55,035 nucleotides of DNA from JBCCQH01 sp039024435 (GTDB lineage Bacteria > Bacteroidota > Bacteroidia > J057 > JADKCL01): the NCBI GenBank assembly GCA_039024435.1, contig JBCCQH010000042.1, forward strand, positions 1 through 55,035, written 5' to 3'. The notes beneath the pieces were generated by a model. That model was given only the letters and a program-made list of their open reading frames with translations, did no database searches and was not told the DNA's origin. Positions 1-10,003 of the stretch are shown piece after piece (the first letter of the stretch is position 1; every line of letters begins with the position of its first letter). The position numbers and the translations under genes are program-made.

Positions 1-324
1 CGTAAATTGGAGTATGTATTCAGTGAAAATGCAAAAGATATGCCATTGACATTTGACATCAAGGAAGATCACTTTTACCAGAAGGGCGTCGCTGAAGGAA
101 AAACAGAGGGAAGAGTTGAAGGAAGGGCTGAAGGAAAAGCTGAAGGAAGGGTTGAAGGAAGGGTTGAAGGAAGAGCTGAGGGAAAAGCTGAAGGAAAAAT
201 CGAAGGCAAGATTGAAATGATTATTAATCTCTTGTCCGAAGGCATGCCGATCAAAAAAATTGCCGCCATCGCCGATCTCCCGATTGATCAAATTCAGGAA
301 ATCAAGAAACAGCACAAACTTTAG
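1..324 (+). CDS. C-terminal end of an Rpn-family nuclease-like protein (5' end outside window)
   Basis: The reading frame is open from the first base (CGT AAA TTG GAG), so the gene starts upstream and only about 107 C-terminal residues are visible. These hold a short lead with KDMPLTFDIKEDHFYQKG, then a run of Glu-Gly-Lys/Arg/Val/Ala tetrads, then a small helical end (MIINLLSEGMPIKKIAAIA) that looks like a helix-turn-helix-like tail. This arrangement is typical of Rpn/YhgA-like recombination-promoting nucleases (PD-(D/E)XK family, formerly 'putative transposase'). Their catalytic domain would lie upstream and cannot be seen here. The family call rests on the tail alone. The gene converges on sprA. 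Confidence 0.6.
   Translation, partial: RKLEYVFSENAKDMPLTFDIKEDHFYQKGVAEGKTEGRVEGRAEGKAEGRVEGRVEGRAEGKAEGKIEGKIEMIINLLSEGMPIKKIAAIADLPIDQIQEIKKQHKL
94..216 (+). repeat. 12-base tandem repeat coding for Glu-Gly-x-x tetrads
   Basis: About ten imperfect copies of a 12-base unit (gaaggaagagct-like) encode EGxx, where xx is KT, RV, RA, KA or KI. Copy-number change would stay in frame, so it would alter the length of this charged linker without breaking the protein. Such linkers are common in Rpn-type proteins. Confidence 0.85.
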
Positions 325-578
325 AATTTCGGCTTACACAAAAGCAGAAAACGAATTCCGCCAATACTCGACGGCCGGACAAATTGTGGATTACAGAAAG
401 GCATTTCCGAGGGCAGTGCTGCATTGATCTTTAACCTCTTTACCGACGATTGACGATCAATACCTCCGTCTGACCAACTCCGATTGCACCCAAACCCAGC
501 TATTGACCTTCCTCCCAACAAAAATGGCCCTCCTCTGGAGAGCCATTTTTGCTTGCGGAAACCCCACAACACCCCAGA
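325..578. other. Intergenic stretch between convergent genes
   Basis: There is no convincing gene here; short open frames have no recognisable protein character. It carries the sprA terminator hairpin at 521-549. Nothing else stands out. Confidence 0.6.
521..549 (-). terminator. Rho-independent terminator of sprA
   Basis: A 13-base stem (aaaatggccctcc with ggagagccatttt, one mismatch) closes on a 3-base loop. It lies 30 bases past the sprA stop. On the minus strand the hairpin runs into TTTTTGTT, and on the plus strand it ends in a short T run, so it can work both ways between the convergent genes. Confidence 0.8.
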
Positions 579-3500
579 TCAATTTGCCAGAGTGAAACGG
601 ACCTGGAAGCCGACCGCCGAGAACGAGCTCGGGAACGATGTCGAAATCGCCGGACGGTTCCGCGTGTGCTCAAAGTACATCCGCACATTCAGCTTGCTGT
701 TGACCACGTAGTCGATACTCGGCTTGATGATCAGCATGAAGTTGCCTCCGGTGAAGTCCTCGTTCCCTTCAAAATCAAGCTTCTGGTTCCGGGTCTTGCT
801 GTCGCGCAAGCTCACCTCCAAGCGGCTGTTCAGGCTGTTTTGCAGATTCAGCGAACGACCGAACAGTTGCAAAGTCTTGTTCAATTTGTCTTTCCTGTAA
901 CTCAGCGAAATGCTGAAGTCCTTATTCCGGCTCTCGGTGATCTGGGTATTGCCCACGCTCATCGAGACATTGCGGCTCATCTTGAGGTCCACGCTGGCCG
1001 AGATGCCGTTCTTGAAGTTGACATTGACACCGGCCAGCGGGGCGAATGACTCGCTGAAAGCCACTTGGGGAATCACGTACTGGCTGCGGATGTTGTAGAT
1101 GCTGTCTCCGGCAATCGGATCCAGTGAAGCCCCGAAAAACGTATCGTCAAAACCCGTCGAGGGATTGCCATCAAAGCGGACATTCGACGTAAAGCCCCCT
1201 ACCGTGTAGGTACCGCGGTAGCTGTGGCGAATCGTAACCGAGCGGAAAATCTCCTTCAGCGCCGGAATCCGACCGAGACCATTGTAGTTGATCGTCCAGT
1301 TCGGGAGCGGGATGGCCGGGAAGGGCGTCAACGATGCCGACTCCGCCTTGCCCGAGCCGTAAGCCGCCCGGAACGCCGGAATCAATACATCCTGCGAATT
1401 GCGGTAGTACCCCTGGAAATAGGCGTCTGTCGTCAGAATGTCCGTCGGAGCGACCCCCGCATTGGCGAGGAAGCTCGCGTACTCCGGATTCGATTCCGCG
1501 AGGCGCTGCGAAATGATCCGCCGCGTATTGCCCTGCAACTCCGCAAAAGCCGTCCCGGTTTCCGCCGAATTCGACTCAAAAGCCGTGCCCAAGAAGATGT
1601 ACGACACCGAGTACTGCCCAGTAAGCAACTGGTTTTCGTGCATGAAGCGGTCGGTGATGTCACTGAACCGGAACAATTCCGAGTAATTGCGCGAGTGGTT
1701 CTTCGTGACGTTCAGATCGATCTTGAAATCCCTGAACAGCGTCACCGAAGTCCGGGCTGAGAACTGCTCCGACCAGTTTTGGTTGAATGGGGTCGCGAGA
1801 TTGGGGTCGTTCGAAATCCAGCCATTCGCGGCAAATTGGTTCAGCAGGAACTCATTCCCCACATTGGAGGGCTGCCACACTTCCGGCTGCCATCCCAGCA
1901 CAAACGGAATCCCCGGGGCAGTTCCCGGACCCTGCTGGAAATTGCCTTCTGGATCGATGTAACTGTAATTGAAATCCAGCCCAAAGTTGTCCGTCCCCGG
2001 CATGTAACCCGCAATCGAAGTGCTCATGTTGCGCCCGTAGGTCATGTCCACGTTCTTCACACTGAGCAGCACCCGGCCGATGCCTTTGCCCAGCGCCTTG
2101 AGGAAAGCAAAGGTATCGTCTTCCTCTTCTTCCTCCTCCTCTTCGCCTTCTTCACCTTCCTTGCCTTCTTCTTCGTCCTTCTTGCGCTTCTTTTTCTTCT
2201 TCTTCTTTTTGTCCTTCTTCTCCTTGTCCTCATCGCCCGGTCGCGTTCCCGGTCGCGGACGGCCGCCCGAGGGTGTTTTGGCATCCGCCATCAAGTTTCG
2301 CAAAAAGCGAACCTTGTTGTACAAGTTGTCCATGTTCAGGCGACCGTTTGCCTGGAGACTCTGGCTATTGTTGATCTGGTTCCCGAGCGAAAGGTTGTTG
2401 TCCGGGGCGGCCTGCCAGTTGTAGCCCCCCTGGTACGACACCGTACCGTTGATCCAGTTCGTGAGAGAAAACTTATCAAACGGTAGGATGTAGTTCAGGC
2501 CCACATTTTGCTGGAAGCGGATGTTCCGCCCGAAGTTGACCGTCTTGTCCCGGCCCAGGGAATCGAGCCCAAAGGCCCCTTCTTGGCGACCGAAGCTCAG
2601 GAAGTTTTGCCAAAGTGTATCGTTGTTGAATTCATTCGTCGGTCCGACCAGGGCCTCGTCCACCCGGCCCGTGTTCGTCGCCGTGTAGTTCAAGCTCAGA
2701 CTCTTGGTGAAGTCCCAGCGGAGATTGTAGGTCCGCGTGAGGGAGAAATTCTTCAGCCAGGTAGGCTGAATCGGAATGCCATTTGCCGACGTCCGGATCT
2801 CATTCTCTTCGTAGCGCCGATCCCCCAGGACCGACACCGAAAAGGTTTTGGGCAACGGATTGAAGTTGAAAGCAGTGATCAGATTTTTCTTCTTCGCTTT
2901 CTTGAACGGCTCCCAGGGCTTCGAATTGAAATTGTAGTTGTAGCTGATCTGCGCCCGGTGATTCGTGGTGATGTTGTGATCGGTGAGGTGGTTCGAAGAG
3001 AACGTCTCATTGTAGGACAATGACAGGGCGAAATTTTCGATGTCCCAGGGGTGGGTTTTCGGGCCGCCTTTGCCGCCGCCCCGACCAGTCGAAGCCGTCG
3101 GTCTTCGGGTGCGCACCTTGCGGATGTTGTTCATCGAGATCGACTTGTTGACCCGGCGGTCCTGCAAGGAAAACAGTACCGAGTCCCGCGCGCTCGCCTC
3201 GATCGTTTCGAGGTAATTCGTCATTCGGACATCCGATTCCAGCGGGTTGAAGTCCGGATTCACCACCCGCTCCCCGTAGGTCACGTAGAGCGGCAACTGA
3301 ATGCCCCAGTCTTTCGGGAAGAATTTGCCGAGGTTGAAGTTCCCCGCCACGTCAAACTGCCGGGTGGTTTCTCGGCTTCGGTTGTAGATTTTCTGCTCCA
3401 ATGCCCCAAAACCGGGCGTCCGGATGCTCCCCGAAGCATTGATCGTCGCAAAGTCCGCCAGTTTCAGGCTCACCCGGGCATTGGCCGCCCAGCCGGCCTC

Positions 3501-6500
3501 TTCATCGAAATCCACCAGCCGGAGCTCATTCATCCAGACCTCCGTACAAATCGGGCCGAGGCCGTCCTTTTCGTTGCGGATCCCGATCATGAGACCCTTC
3601 ACGTCACTGAGCTTGGGCGTCCCCACAACGTACACCCGGTGGCCATCCGGCAATCCCCCCACATTTTCGTAAAGGAAGCGGTTGATCACCGGCCAGCCCG
3701 CCGCATCGCGGGCCGACTTCGCGACCCCCAGATCCGCCAATTCGATGTCCATATTGTTTGACCAGATGCCGAGGGAGTCGGTCGCCCCCGGCTCCGATGG
3801 ACCGATGGGGATCTCGTACTCGTAATAGTTCTCTCGGGTGTCCGACCCCAGGCGGATAAATGCGCGCAACTCTCCCTCCTGGAAGTCCTGCGCCGATCCC
3901 GGCACATTCTCCGCATGGATCCACATCTTGAGCCTTCGGTAAGATCGGAAGTCAAAATTTACCAGCTTAAATGCCCCGCGGGCGTCACCGTCCTGGAGAC
4001 CACAGGTCTTGAGCACGATGGCCTGCTCGTTTTGCAACAGCCCCGGCTGCGGGCTTGCCACTTGCTGCTGGCGGAGGATCTGTGGCGGCAGTACGTAGGG
4101 GAAAGGCTGGCGGTTGCTGTTCTCTTCCACGTTGACCGTACCGATTTCGAAGGTCGTACCCGGCTGCGGATCCGTGATCAGGGTATCGCCTTGCTCACCC
4201 AGGTAGTCCCGCACCGTCCGCCAGGAAGTCGACACCAACTGGAACCGCGCAAAGCGCAGCACCACTTCCTCCGACCACCCCTTCATGTACATCCGGACAA
4301 ATTCAATCGCCTTGAAATTCTGGATGTTATTGATCGCCTTGCCCGAAGTCAAGGGGATCCGGAATTGGTACCAGTTCACCGACTCGACGTTGCCGTTGGG
4401 CAGGGAGACGTCCGCCGGGATGATGTCGACGATGAAATTCCGCCCGATCTGCATCTCTGAGGGCTGGAAATTCATCTTATATTCCCAGTATTCCTCGTTC
4501 GTGTTGAGCGTACCGTTCAGGTTCAAGTCCTCCGTGTCCGGATTCGGCGACCCTTGGGTGGAGAAACCGTCCTCCACCGAGTTGATCGGCGTATTGCCAT
4601 CAAGACCGGTAAATTTTTCGTAGCGTTCGAGGATGCTGATCACCGTCTCAGGATTGTCCCGGAAGTAGACGTAGTTATCGCTGGAGGGGTCCTCGCGCAA
4701 CGCCGCCAGTGGCCCCGGATTCAGCACCCCGGCGGCAAGGTTCAGCATGGAGGTGTCAAACTTTTCCCGTTCGAGGTCGTCCCACAGCCCGTCGAGGCCT
4801 ACGTCCTGGAACTCGCGCGACTCCGGCTCATTGTTAAAAGACTGGATCGGCGGCGTAGTGAGCGGATAGCGAGACCATTCATTTTGCGCCACCGAGGTCG
4901 TATCCGCCGGGTCGCCCGGAAGACCATTTTCGAAGTTCCGGACATTGTCCGGCAGTACATCCTCACTGATCTGACCGAGATTGATGTAGAATTCCCCACT
5001 GTTTTCCTGATCGTAAATGAACGGATCCAGCATCCAGAATTCGATGAATTCAAAGTTTGCTGCCTCGAAGTCCGTGTTTCCGCTGGTCCGGCGCTGGATA
5101 CCCCCCCACATATCTTCTGGATTCTGGAACGTACCGTCGGGATTGAGCACCGCACCGGAGACTTCGTAGTTGTACATCCCCCGCCGGTTGGGCACGAAAC
5201 GCATGTCAAATGTCCGTTGCTGGTTGTTGCCTACCAAGAGCGTTTGGTTCGGGAAAACCTCGGTCGGGCTCACCTGCCGCATGTAGTGGTTGTTCAGGTT
5301 GTCCGAGGGAAAAGAAGGCGTATTGCCGCCAAAAGCGCCACCGAAGTAGAAACTTTGGTCGATGGAGTACCATGCCAATTTTGCCCGGGAAAAGCCCGGC
5401 GACAAAGCCGGATTCCAACCGCCCTGCGGCACAAACATGTTGTTGTTGCCATTGTCCCCCGGATACGAAGCCAGCGTCCAAGCCCGGAAGCCCATCAGAT
5501 CAAAGGTCGTCTTGGCGCTTTCGAAATCGTCTAGGTAGGCAATTCCCGCCTCCCCATTGACCTGAATGGCCCGGGGGTGACCCGGCAGCAATTGGGCAAA
5601 TTCGCCCTGGGCCTGGACCGTGGAAATCTCGCTGGTCTGGATCAGCGGCAGCTTGTCGATCATCCGAGTGATAAACTTGCTGTCCTTGCGCAGTACCCCG
5701 TCGAGTCCCCAGATCACATTGGAGATGGGCTCGTCGCCGATGTTGATTTTATTCGTGAGGGGACGCTCATTCAGGTGGAGAATGGTCCCCCCAAACTGGA
5801 TGTCTTTGCTGGCCAATACATCCACCCGCGTTCCCAGGAGCGTCTTCGTATCGATCCCGAAGAGGGTATTCGTCTCAAAAGTTACGTTCAATTCCTGCCC
5901 CGAGGTCAGGATGCCTTCATTGAGCATGATCACCTTGCCGATGTTGTAATCGACCCGGTAATCGATCCCTTCTTGCAGGGTAATTCCGTTGGCGGTGACC
6001 TTGACCGAACCCGGAGCGACGTTGATCGAGTTCAGAGGAATTTCCGAGCTACTCCGACCTTGGTAAGAACCCACGATGTAAAAGCGGTCGCGGTCATTGC
6101 CGTATTGGATGGCGTCCATGCGGGTCGCCGAGTACAACGTGTCGAAGACGTATTGGTCCACTTCCTCGGGGTCATTTTCCAGTTGGGCCCGCAGCCAGTC
6201 ACCGAAGGGTTCCAACACGGGGAAAATCACCAGGCCCTTGTCTGGAACCATGGTGATGCCTTCCAGGAAGTCAAAGATTCCATCGGGACCTTGCTGGGCA
6301 TTGTTCTGCAACGTGTCCAACCCAAATACCCGAATCAGCGGGATGTTGCGCTGCGGACCCGAAGGCAGGACCGGAATGTCACCCGCTTGTGTCCGCGAGT
6401 CCAGCATGATGTCCAGCCGGAAATTGTCCCGCGTAATCCCAAAACCACCGATGCTGTAGATGTTTTTCATCATCAGATCCCAGGTCGGATACGGTGCGCC

Positions 6501-8102
6501 GTCGTAAACCGGACGTACCTGACCCGGCTTCAGCATTTTGAGGAACAGAACATTGCTGTTGAGGTCATTCGAGGGCTTGTCCAGGGTAAATTCCCCCACT
6601 TGGTACACCTGCCCGCCCTGCATGTATTCGAAGGCCACGTAGAGCACTTGATTGGGCTGAAGTGGGGTATTCAGCGAGACGTAACCGAGTTGTGGATGGA
6701 AGAAAAACTCGTTTTCGTTGAGCTTCCGCATGTTTTCGATCAGGTCGAAGTCCACCCCGTTGATCAGGCCGAGGTTATTCGTGAGGCCATCGACCACCGA
6801 GGTTTTGTCTTCGTAGTCCGCCGCATTCGGCGCCGCCTTCAAAGTTTGGAACAGGTCGTTGGCGCCATTGTCGGGGAAAGTGGCCTGCTGGGTCCACTGA
6901 TCGTTGAAAAGCACCCCGCGTTGGTTGGGGAAGCCCCCATTCGGAGCAATTTCCGTTTCTCCCAGGTCGATGAAACCCACCGCGTTGCGGTTGTCCGTGG
7001 TTGAGGCGCTGTTGTTGTTCGTAATGTAGGCCTCGACCCGGGTGATCGTGATCGGCGAGTTGATGTTGGGGCGGCCTTGCAGCGCGTATTCGTAGCGGTT
7101 GCGGAAAAAATGGCTCAGGAAAAAGTGGCGATTTTCGTCGTACTCATTGCCTTTCTTGCGGAATTCGGTCACTTGTGCCCCACCGGTCGCCGTCACCGCC
7201 TGAGTCCGTCCCTTTTGCTGGGAAGCAATCGAGGTCACCAGGACCGGGCCAAACTTCATCGCTACTTTGATCCCGAAGAGGTTCTGTCCCCCGGAAATGA
7301 GTGAGCCATTCAGCGGGAGGCTGACGTTACCGGCTTCGATCTTTTGGATGATTTCATCCTCGGTACCGGTAAATTCCAGTTTGAGCTGGTTTTCGAAGTC
7401 AAAGGTCGCCTGGGTGTCCCAGTTGGCGTTCAAACGTAGCTTTTCCCCGATCTTACCTACGACGTTGAGCTGGATCTGCTGGTCGAAGCGCATGTTGGCG
7501 TTGCGCTGCTGCCGGATGGGGAGGGAAGGGTTTTGGCTGCGGTTAAATTCGGCCCCCAGGTCGATGAGCGCGGTACCATTCGGACGAATTTCCACGCTGC
7601 CACCGCCAAAGATGTCCCGGAAAGCCTCCGAATTGACGGCAAACTTGGGCGCGAGTGCTCCGCCATCGACAAAATCGTTGGAACTGAGGGAGCGTTCCTG
7701 CCAGAATTCTTCGACCCCGTTTTCGCGGCGCCACTGCAAGTATTCTTCCAAAGAAATGTGCGAAGGCGGACGGATATCAATGTCGCCGACTTCTTCGTGG
7801 ATGTAGTAGCCCGTGCCCTCTTCGTCGAGTTCAAAGCGGGTCTTGATGTTTGGTGGAGTATTCAGTTTGATGCCGCCCGGGTCGGACGTCGTGGTGGGAT
7901 CGCCCGGAGTTGGCGGTGGGGTATCTACCGGCATGATGACGTGCCGGACCGAATCAAACGGCCAGCCTCCGGTAAGAGCCCCGTTCCCGAAATCAGTCGG
8001 CGACGCGCCTTTTGCCGCAGTCCCGAGTCCCAGCAGGAACCCGCAAAGAACGGCAAGAGCAATCTGTACGGTCGATTTTTTATGCAAAATTCTACCCTTC
8101 AC
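579..8102 (-). CDS. sprA: SprA, outer-membrane translocon of the type IX secretion system
   Basis: SprA is a giant beta-barrel that forms the outer-membrane channel of type IX secretion and is needed for gliding in Bacteroidota. This copy has 2507 residues, close to the roughly 2400 of the Flavobacterium protein. Residues 1-33 form a signal peptide (basic start, hydrophobic stretch, ending near AAKGA). A family-typical region follows (GYYIHEEVGDIDIRPP, then YLQWRRENGVEEFW near residue 120), then SprA_N-like segments (NVVGKIGEKLRLNANWD and later), and a long beta-strand-rich part ending FQVRFTLAN. The start is GTG at 8102; an in-frame stop lies nine codons upstream (8127-8129), so no longer start exists. 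Residues about 1954-1996 are a Lys-rich then Glu-rich low-complexity insert. It is monocistronic, with its own terminator. The T9SS sorting domain at the right edge of the window is a likely client. Confidence 0.97.
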   Translation of the reverse strand: MKGRILHKKSTVQIALAVLCGFLLGLGTAAKGASPTDFGNGALTGGWPFDSVRHVIMPVDTPPPTPGDPTTTSDPGGIKLNTPPNIKTRFELDEEGTGYYIHEEVGDIDIRPPSHISLEEYLQWRRENGVEEFWQERSLSSNDFVDGGALAPKFAVNSEAFRDIFGGGSVEIRPNGTALIDLGAEFNRSQNPSLPIRQQRNANMRFDQQIQLNVVGKIGEKLRLNANWDTQATFDFENQLKLEFTGTEDEIIQKIEAGNVSLPLNGSLISGGQNLFGIKVAMKFGPVLVTSIASQQKGRTQAVTATGGAQVTEFRKKGNEYDENRHFFLSHFFRNRYEYALQGRPNINSPITITRVEAYITNNNSASTTDNRNAVGFIDLGETEIAPNGGFPNQRGVLFNDQWTQQATFPDNGANDLFQTLKAAPNAADYEDKTSVVDGLTNNLGLINGVDFDLIENMRKLNENEFFFHPQLGYVSLNTPLQPNQVLYVAFEYMQGGQVYQVGEFTLDKPSNDLNSNVLFLKMLKPGQVRPVYDGAPYPTWDLMMKNIYSIGGFGITRDNFRLDIMLDSRTQAGDIPVLPSGPQRNIPLIRVFGLDTLQNNAQQGPDGIFDFLEGITMVPDKGLVIFPVLEPFGDWLRAQLENDPEEVDQYVFDTLYSATRMDAIQYGNDRDRFYIVGSYQGRSSSEIPLNSINVAPGSVKVTANGITLQEGIDYRVDYNIGKVIMLNEGILTSGQELNVTFETNTLFGIDTKTLLGTRVDVLASKDIQFGGTILHLNERPLTNKINIGDEPISNVIWGLDGVLRKDSKFITRMIDKLPLIQTSEISTVQAQGEFAQLLPGHPRAIQVNGEAGIAYLDDFESAKTTFDLMGFRAWTLASYPGDNGNNNMFVPQGGWNPALSPGFSRAKLAWYSIDQSFYFGGAFGGNTPSFPSDNLNNHYMRQVSPTEVFPNQTLLVGNNQQRTFDMRFVPNRRGMYNYEVSGAVLNPDGTFQNPEDMWGGIQRRTSGNTDFEAANFEFIEFWMLDPFIYDQENSGEFYINLGQISEDVLPDNVRNFENGLPGDPADTTSVAQNEWSRYPLTTPPIQSFNNEPESREFQDVGLDGLWDDLEREKFDTSMLNLAAGVLNPGPLAALREDPSSDNYVYFRDNPETVISILERYEKFTGLDGNTPINSVEDGFSTQGSPNPDTEDLNLNGTLNTNEEYWEYKMNFQPSEMQIGRNFIVDIIPADVSLPNGNVESVNWYQFRIPLTSGKAINNIQNFKAIEFVRMYMKGWSEEVVLRFARFQLVSTSWRTVRDYLGEQGDTLITDPQPGTTFEIGTVNVEENSNRQPFPYVLPPQILRQQQVASPQPGLLQNEQAIVLKTCGLQDGDARGAFKLVNFDFRSYRRLKMWIHAENVPGSAQDFQEGELRAFIRLGSDTRENYYEYEIPIGPSEPGATDSLGIWSNNMDIELADLGVAKSARDAAGWPVINRFLYENVGGLPDGHRVYVVGTPKLSDVKGLMIGIRNEKDGLGPICTEVWMNELRLVDFDEEAGWAANARVSLKLADFATINASGSIRTPGFGALEQKIYNRSRETTRQFDVAGNFNLGKFFPKDWGIQLPLYVTYGERVVNPDFNPLESDVRMTNYLETIEASARDSVLFSLQDRRVNKSISMNNIRKVRTRRPTASTGRGGGKGGPKTHPWDIENFALSLSYNETFSSNHLTDHNITTNHRAQISYNYNFNSKPWEPFKKAKKKNLITAFNFNPLPKTFSVSVLGDRRYEENEIRTSANGIPIQPTWLKNFSLTRTYNLRWDFTKSLSLNYTATNTGRVDEALVGPTNEFNNDTLWQNFLSFGRQEGAFGLDSLGRDKTVNFGRNIRFQQNVGLNYILPFDKFSLTNWINGTVSYQGGYNWQAAPDNNLSLGNQINNSQSLQANGRLNMDNLYNKVRFLRNLMADAKTPSGGRPRPGTRPGDEDKEKKDKKKKKKKKRKKDEEEGKEGEEGEEEEEEEEDDTFAFLKALGKGIGRVLLSVKNVDMTYGRNMSTSIAGYMPGTDNFGLDFNYSYIDPEGNFQQGPGTAPGIPFVLGWQPEVWQPSNVGNEFLLNQFAANGWISNDPNLATPFNQNWSEQFSARTSVTLFRDFKIDLNVTKNHSRNYSELFRFSDITDRFMHENQLLTGQYSVSYIFLGTAFESNSAETGTAFAELQGNTRRIISQRLAESNPEYASFLANAGVAPTDILTTDAYFQGYYRNSQDVLIPAFRAAYGSGKAESASLTPFPAIPLPNWTINYNGLGRIPALKEIFRSVTIRHSYRGTYTVGGFTSNVRFDGNPSTGFDDTFFGASLDPIAGDSIYNIRSQYVIPQVAFSESFAPLAGVNVNFKNGISASVDLKMSRNVSMSVGNTQITESRNKDFSISLSYRKDKLNKTLQLFGRSLNLQNSLNSRLEVSLRDSKTRNQKLDFEGNEDFTGGNFMLIIKPSIDYVVNSKLNVRMYFEHTRNRPAISTSFPSSFSAVGFQVRFTLAN
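2110..2240 (-). repeat. Poly-Lys/poly-Glu low-complexity insert in SprA
   Basis: On the coding strand this purine-rich tract reads as about 20 residues dominated by Lys, then about 20 dominated by Glu, inside the strand-rich barrel part of SprA. The sharp split between basic and acidic blocks suggests a flexible, charged loop. Whether it faces the cell surface or the periplasm cannot be told from sequence. Confidence 0.8.
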
Positions 8103-8506
8103 TTTTCTTCGAAAGTTTCTTGTTAACTACAACTGTATGTAATTAAAGCGTAGAATTTCAGCTCATAGGCGATTTTAAGAAAGTATTTGGTCTTTGATCG
8201 ATTGGTACTTGGTGAATGAAACGCGGAACAAATATAAAAAAATCTCGTGTTCCCAACAGTGCAAAAATCGATGTAGGGGATGGAAATATGGCTGATCGGC
8301 CTGAGAGGCGGTTTAAATTTAATCCTGTGATTTTGCTAAGGCATCTTTTTCCGCCTCTCTTCAGCTATTTTCTCGCCCATAGCTCGGGCTATGGACTCCA
8401 AAATGAGCTTTGAGCGACAAAAAAATCTGCGCCAGCAAATTTCACAAACCAATTTTAAACCGCCTCTGAAGCGTCAAATGAAAGTGGTTTCTCCGGCTTC
8501 CCAAAT
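8103..8506. promoter_or_regulatory. Intergenic region upstream of sprA, downstream of the DUF2079 gene
   Basis: No gene is supported in these 404 bases. The stretch next to sprA (8130-8280) is AT-rich and must hold the sprA promoter; I could not place a clear -33/-7 pair. The part nearer 8300-8470 has the inverted repeat described separately and a small hairpin, ccatagc/gctatgg, at 8378-8394. Confidence 0.5.
8304..8467. repeat. 14-base inverted repeat spaced by 136 bases
   Basis: agaggcggtttaaa at 8304-8317 is matched perfectly by its reverse complement at 8454-8467. The inner 8-mer ccgcctct occurs a third time at 8351-8358. The repeat lies between the DUF2079 stop and the sprA promoter region. 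It could be a small non-autonomous element, a transcription end structure, or a pair of binding sites. Confidence 0.6.
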
Positions 8507-10003
8507 TCAATTTGTCGGGGGTACGCCAGGGCGCCGGTACACCACCGCCGATTCATTGCGAAATATTTCCACGTACTTCTTTTTTTCAATGAGCACCTCC
8601 GTGCGCCATTCGATCTCTTCCCGATCTGCTGGATAGGTATCGCCCTTGAGGCAGATGATCACGTAGGCGGCATCGTTGTACTTGGGGTAGCGATAGGCCG
8701 TATCCCGCATCACGACGTGGGGCAGGATGCACTCGGTGGCCGACACCGACACCTCGTCCGGGATGTATTCCATTGCCTCGTAGATGTCCGCCGGATCGTA
8801 GCGCTCCCGCTTCCAGTGGCCTTCCCAAAAGACATCGCTGTGGGAGCGCCGGTAGTGGGGTTCGTACCGGGTCGACCACGATACAAAGGTTGAGGTCAGG
8901 GTCAGCACCACCAGGAATCCCAAAATCCCGTACTGCAACCGGGCACTTTTCAACTTTACCAGCCAGCCCATCACCGCCAGCGCGATGATCGGCACAAATT
9001 CGATGCTGTGGTGGATATTGATGCCCCAATTGACCGACAGGTCATTCAACATTTTGCCCACAAAAATTGGGAAGAGCATGAGCAGAAATTGCGGCCGCCA
9101 AAGCAAAATCAATCCCCCCGAAAGCAGGATCATCTTGTAGGATTCCAGCTTGAGGTGGTCGCCGCGGGGGTAATCCGGGAGGTGATTGAAGAAAAAGGCC
9201 GACAGGGCTTCCAGCGGATGGGTGGCGAGGTAGACAAACGCTTCCCCCGTCGTTTCCCCCCAATGCTTCAAACGAAAATGCCGATATACTTCACCTTCCT
9301 TCAGGAAATAGGGAATGATCACCTTCACCGCCAGCATCAGCCAGCCAAAGGCCAGCACCGAACCCAGCAGGGCCACCGGCCACTTGCGCCGGTCCCGCCG
9401 GTACATCAGGGCCGCCCCCAGCCCAATGAACATGCCCCAGATCGCCGCTTTCTCCGCGCACATCAAAAACAGGACGTACCAGATCAGGGCGTGGCGAAAG
9501 CGGTCCCGCTCAAACGCATCAAAAAACCAGGGCACCAACATGGCCGCCAGCACACTCGCGTGAAAGTCAAAGGCCAGCGCCGAATAGATCCCCCAAAACG
9601 AGCAAAAATAGGCTGCCGCCAAATGGGGCAACCAGGCCCGGCCCGTGCGGTAGCGCACGTAGCGAAACAAGCCCCAGGCTCCAAACAAAATTCCCCCGAT
9701 CTGCATCACGATCACCGTCCACTGCCCAAATAGGTAGCGCAAGGGCGCCACCAACAGCAAAATCGGCTCGAAGTGGTCCCCAAAAGTGTGCCAATACGGG
9801 CCGGTCGTGACCATGTACTCGCCCAGGCGGAACTGCGAAAATTGGTAGATCGCATGGCTGTAATAAGCGTAGTCGCCGGTGTGGGTCCGAAACAGCAAGT
9901 GATTCACTACCGAAATACAGCAATACAAGCCTGCGAATACCAGAAATATGGTAGCCAGGACAATGCGAGAGCGTATGGGCGATACAGTGGTAAGTGGCTT
10001 CAT
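8507..10003 (-). CDS. DUF2079 family polytopic membrane protein
   Basis: A 498-residue inner-membrane protein with about ten hydrophobic segments. It starts with a short cytoplasmic tail and a membrane helix (residues about 12-33), followed by the conserved luminal loop with GDYAYYSHAIYQF and HFEPILLL, both typical of DUF2079. The soluble C-terminal part (about 400-498) follows the last helix. DUF2079 proteins resemble GT-C glycosyltransferases in layout and are thought to act on lipid-linked sugars, but no substrate is known. The ATG at 10003 fits the helix start. It is separated from sprA by 404 bases, so probably not co-transcribed with it. Confidence 0.85.
   Translation of the reverse strand: MKPLTTVSPIRSRIVLATIFLVFAGLYCCISVVNHLLFRTHTGDYAYYSHAIYQFSQFRLGEYMVTTGPYWHTFGDHFEPILLLVAPLRYLFGQWTVIVMQIGGILFGAWGLFRYVRYRTGRAWLPHLAAAYFCSFWGIYSALAFDFHASVLAAMLVPWFFDAFERDRFRHALIWYVLFLMCAEKAAIWGMFIGLGAALMYRRDRRKWPVALLGSVLAFGWLMLAVKVIIPYFLKEGEVYRHFRLKHWGETTGEAFVYLATHPLEALSAFFFNHLPDYPRGDHLKLESYKMILLSGGLILLWRPQFLLMLFPIFVGKMLNDLSVNWGINIHHSIEFVPIIALAVMGWLVKLKSARLQYGILGFLVVLTLTSTFVSWSTRYEPHYRRSHSDVFWEGHWKRERYDPADIYEAMEYIPDEVSVSATECILPHVVMRDTAYRYPKYNDAAYVIICLKGDTYPADREEIEWRTEVLIEKKKYVEIFRNESAVVYRRPGVPPTN

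Noticed and set aside
8216..8413. A 65-residue open frame in the sprA upstream region
   Set aside because: Low-complexity basic sequence overlapping an inverted repeat, with no recognisable domain.
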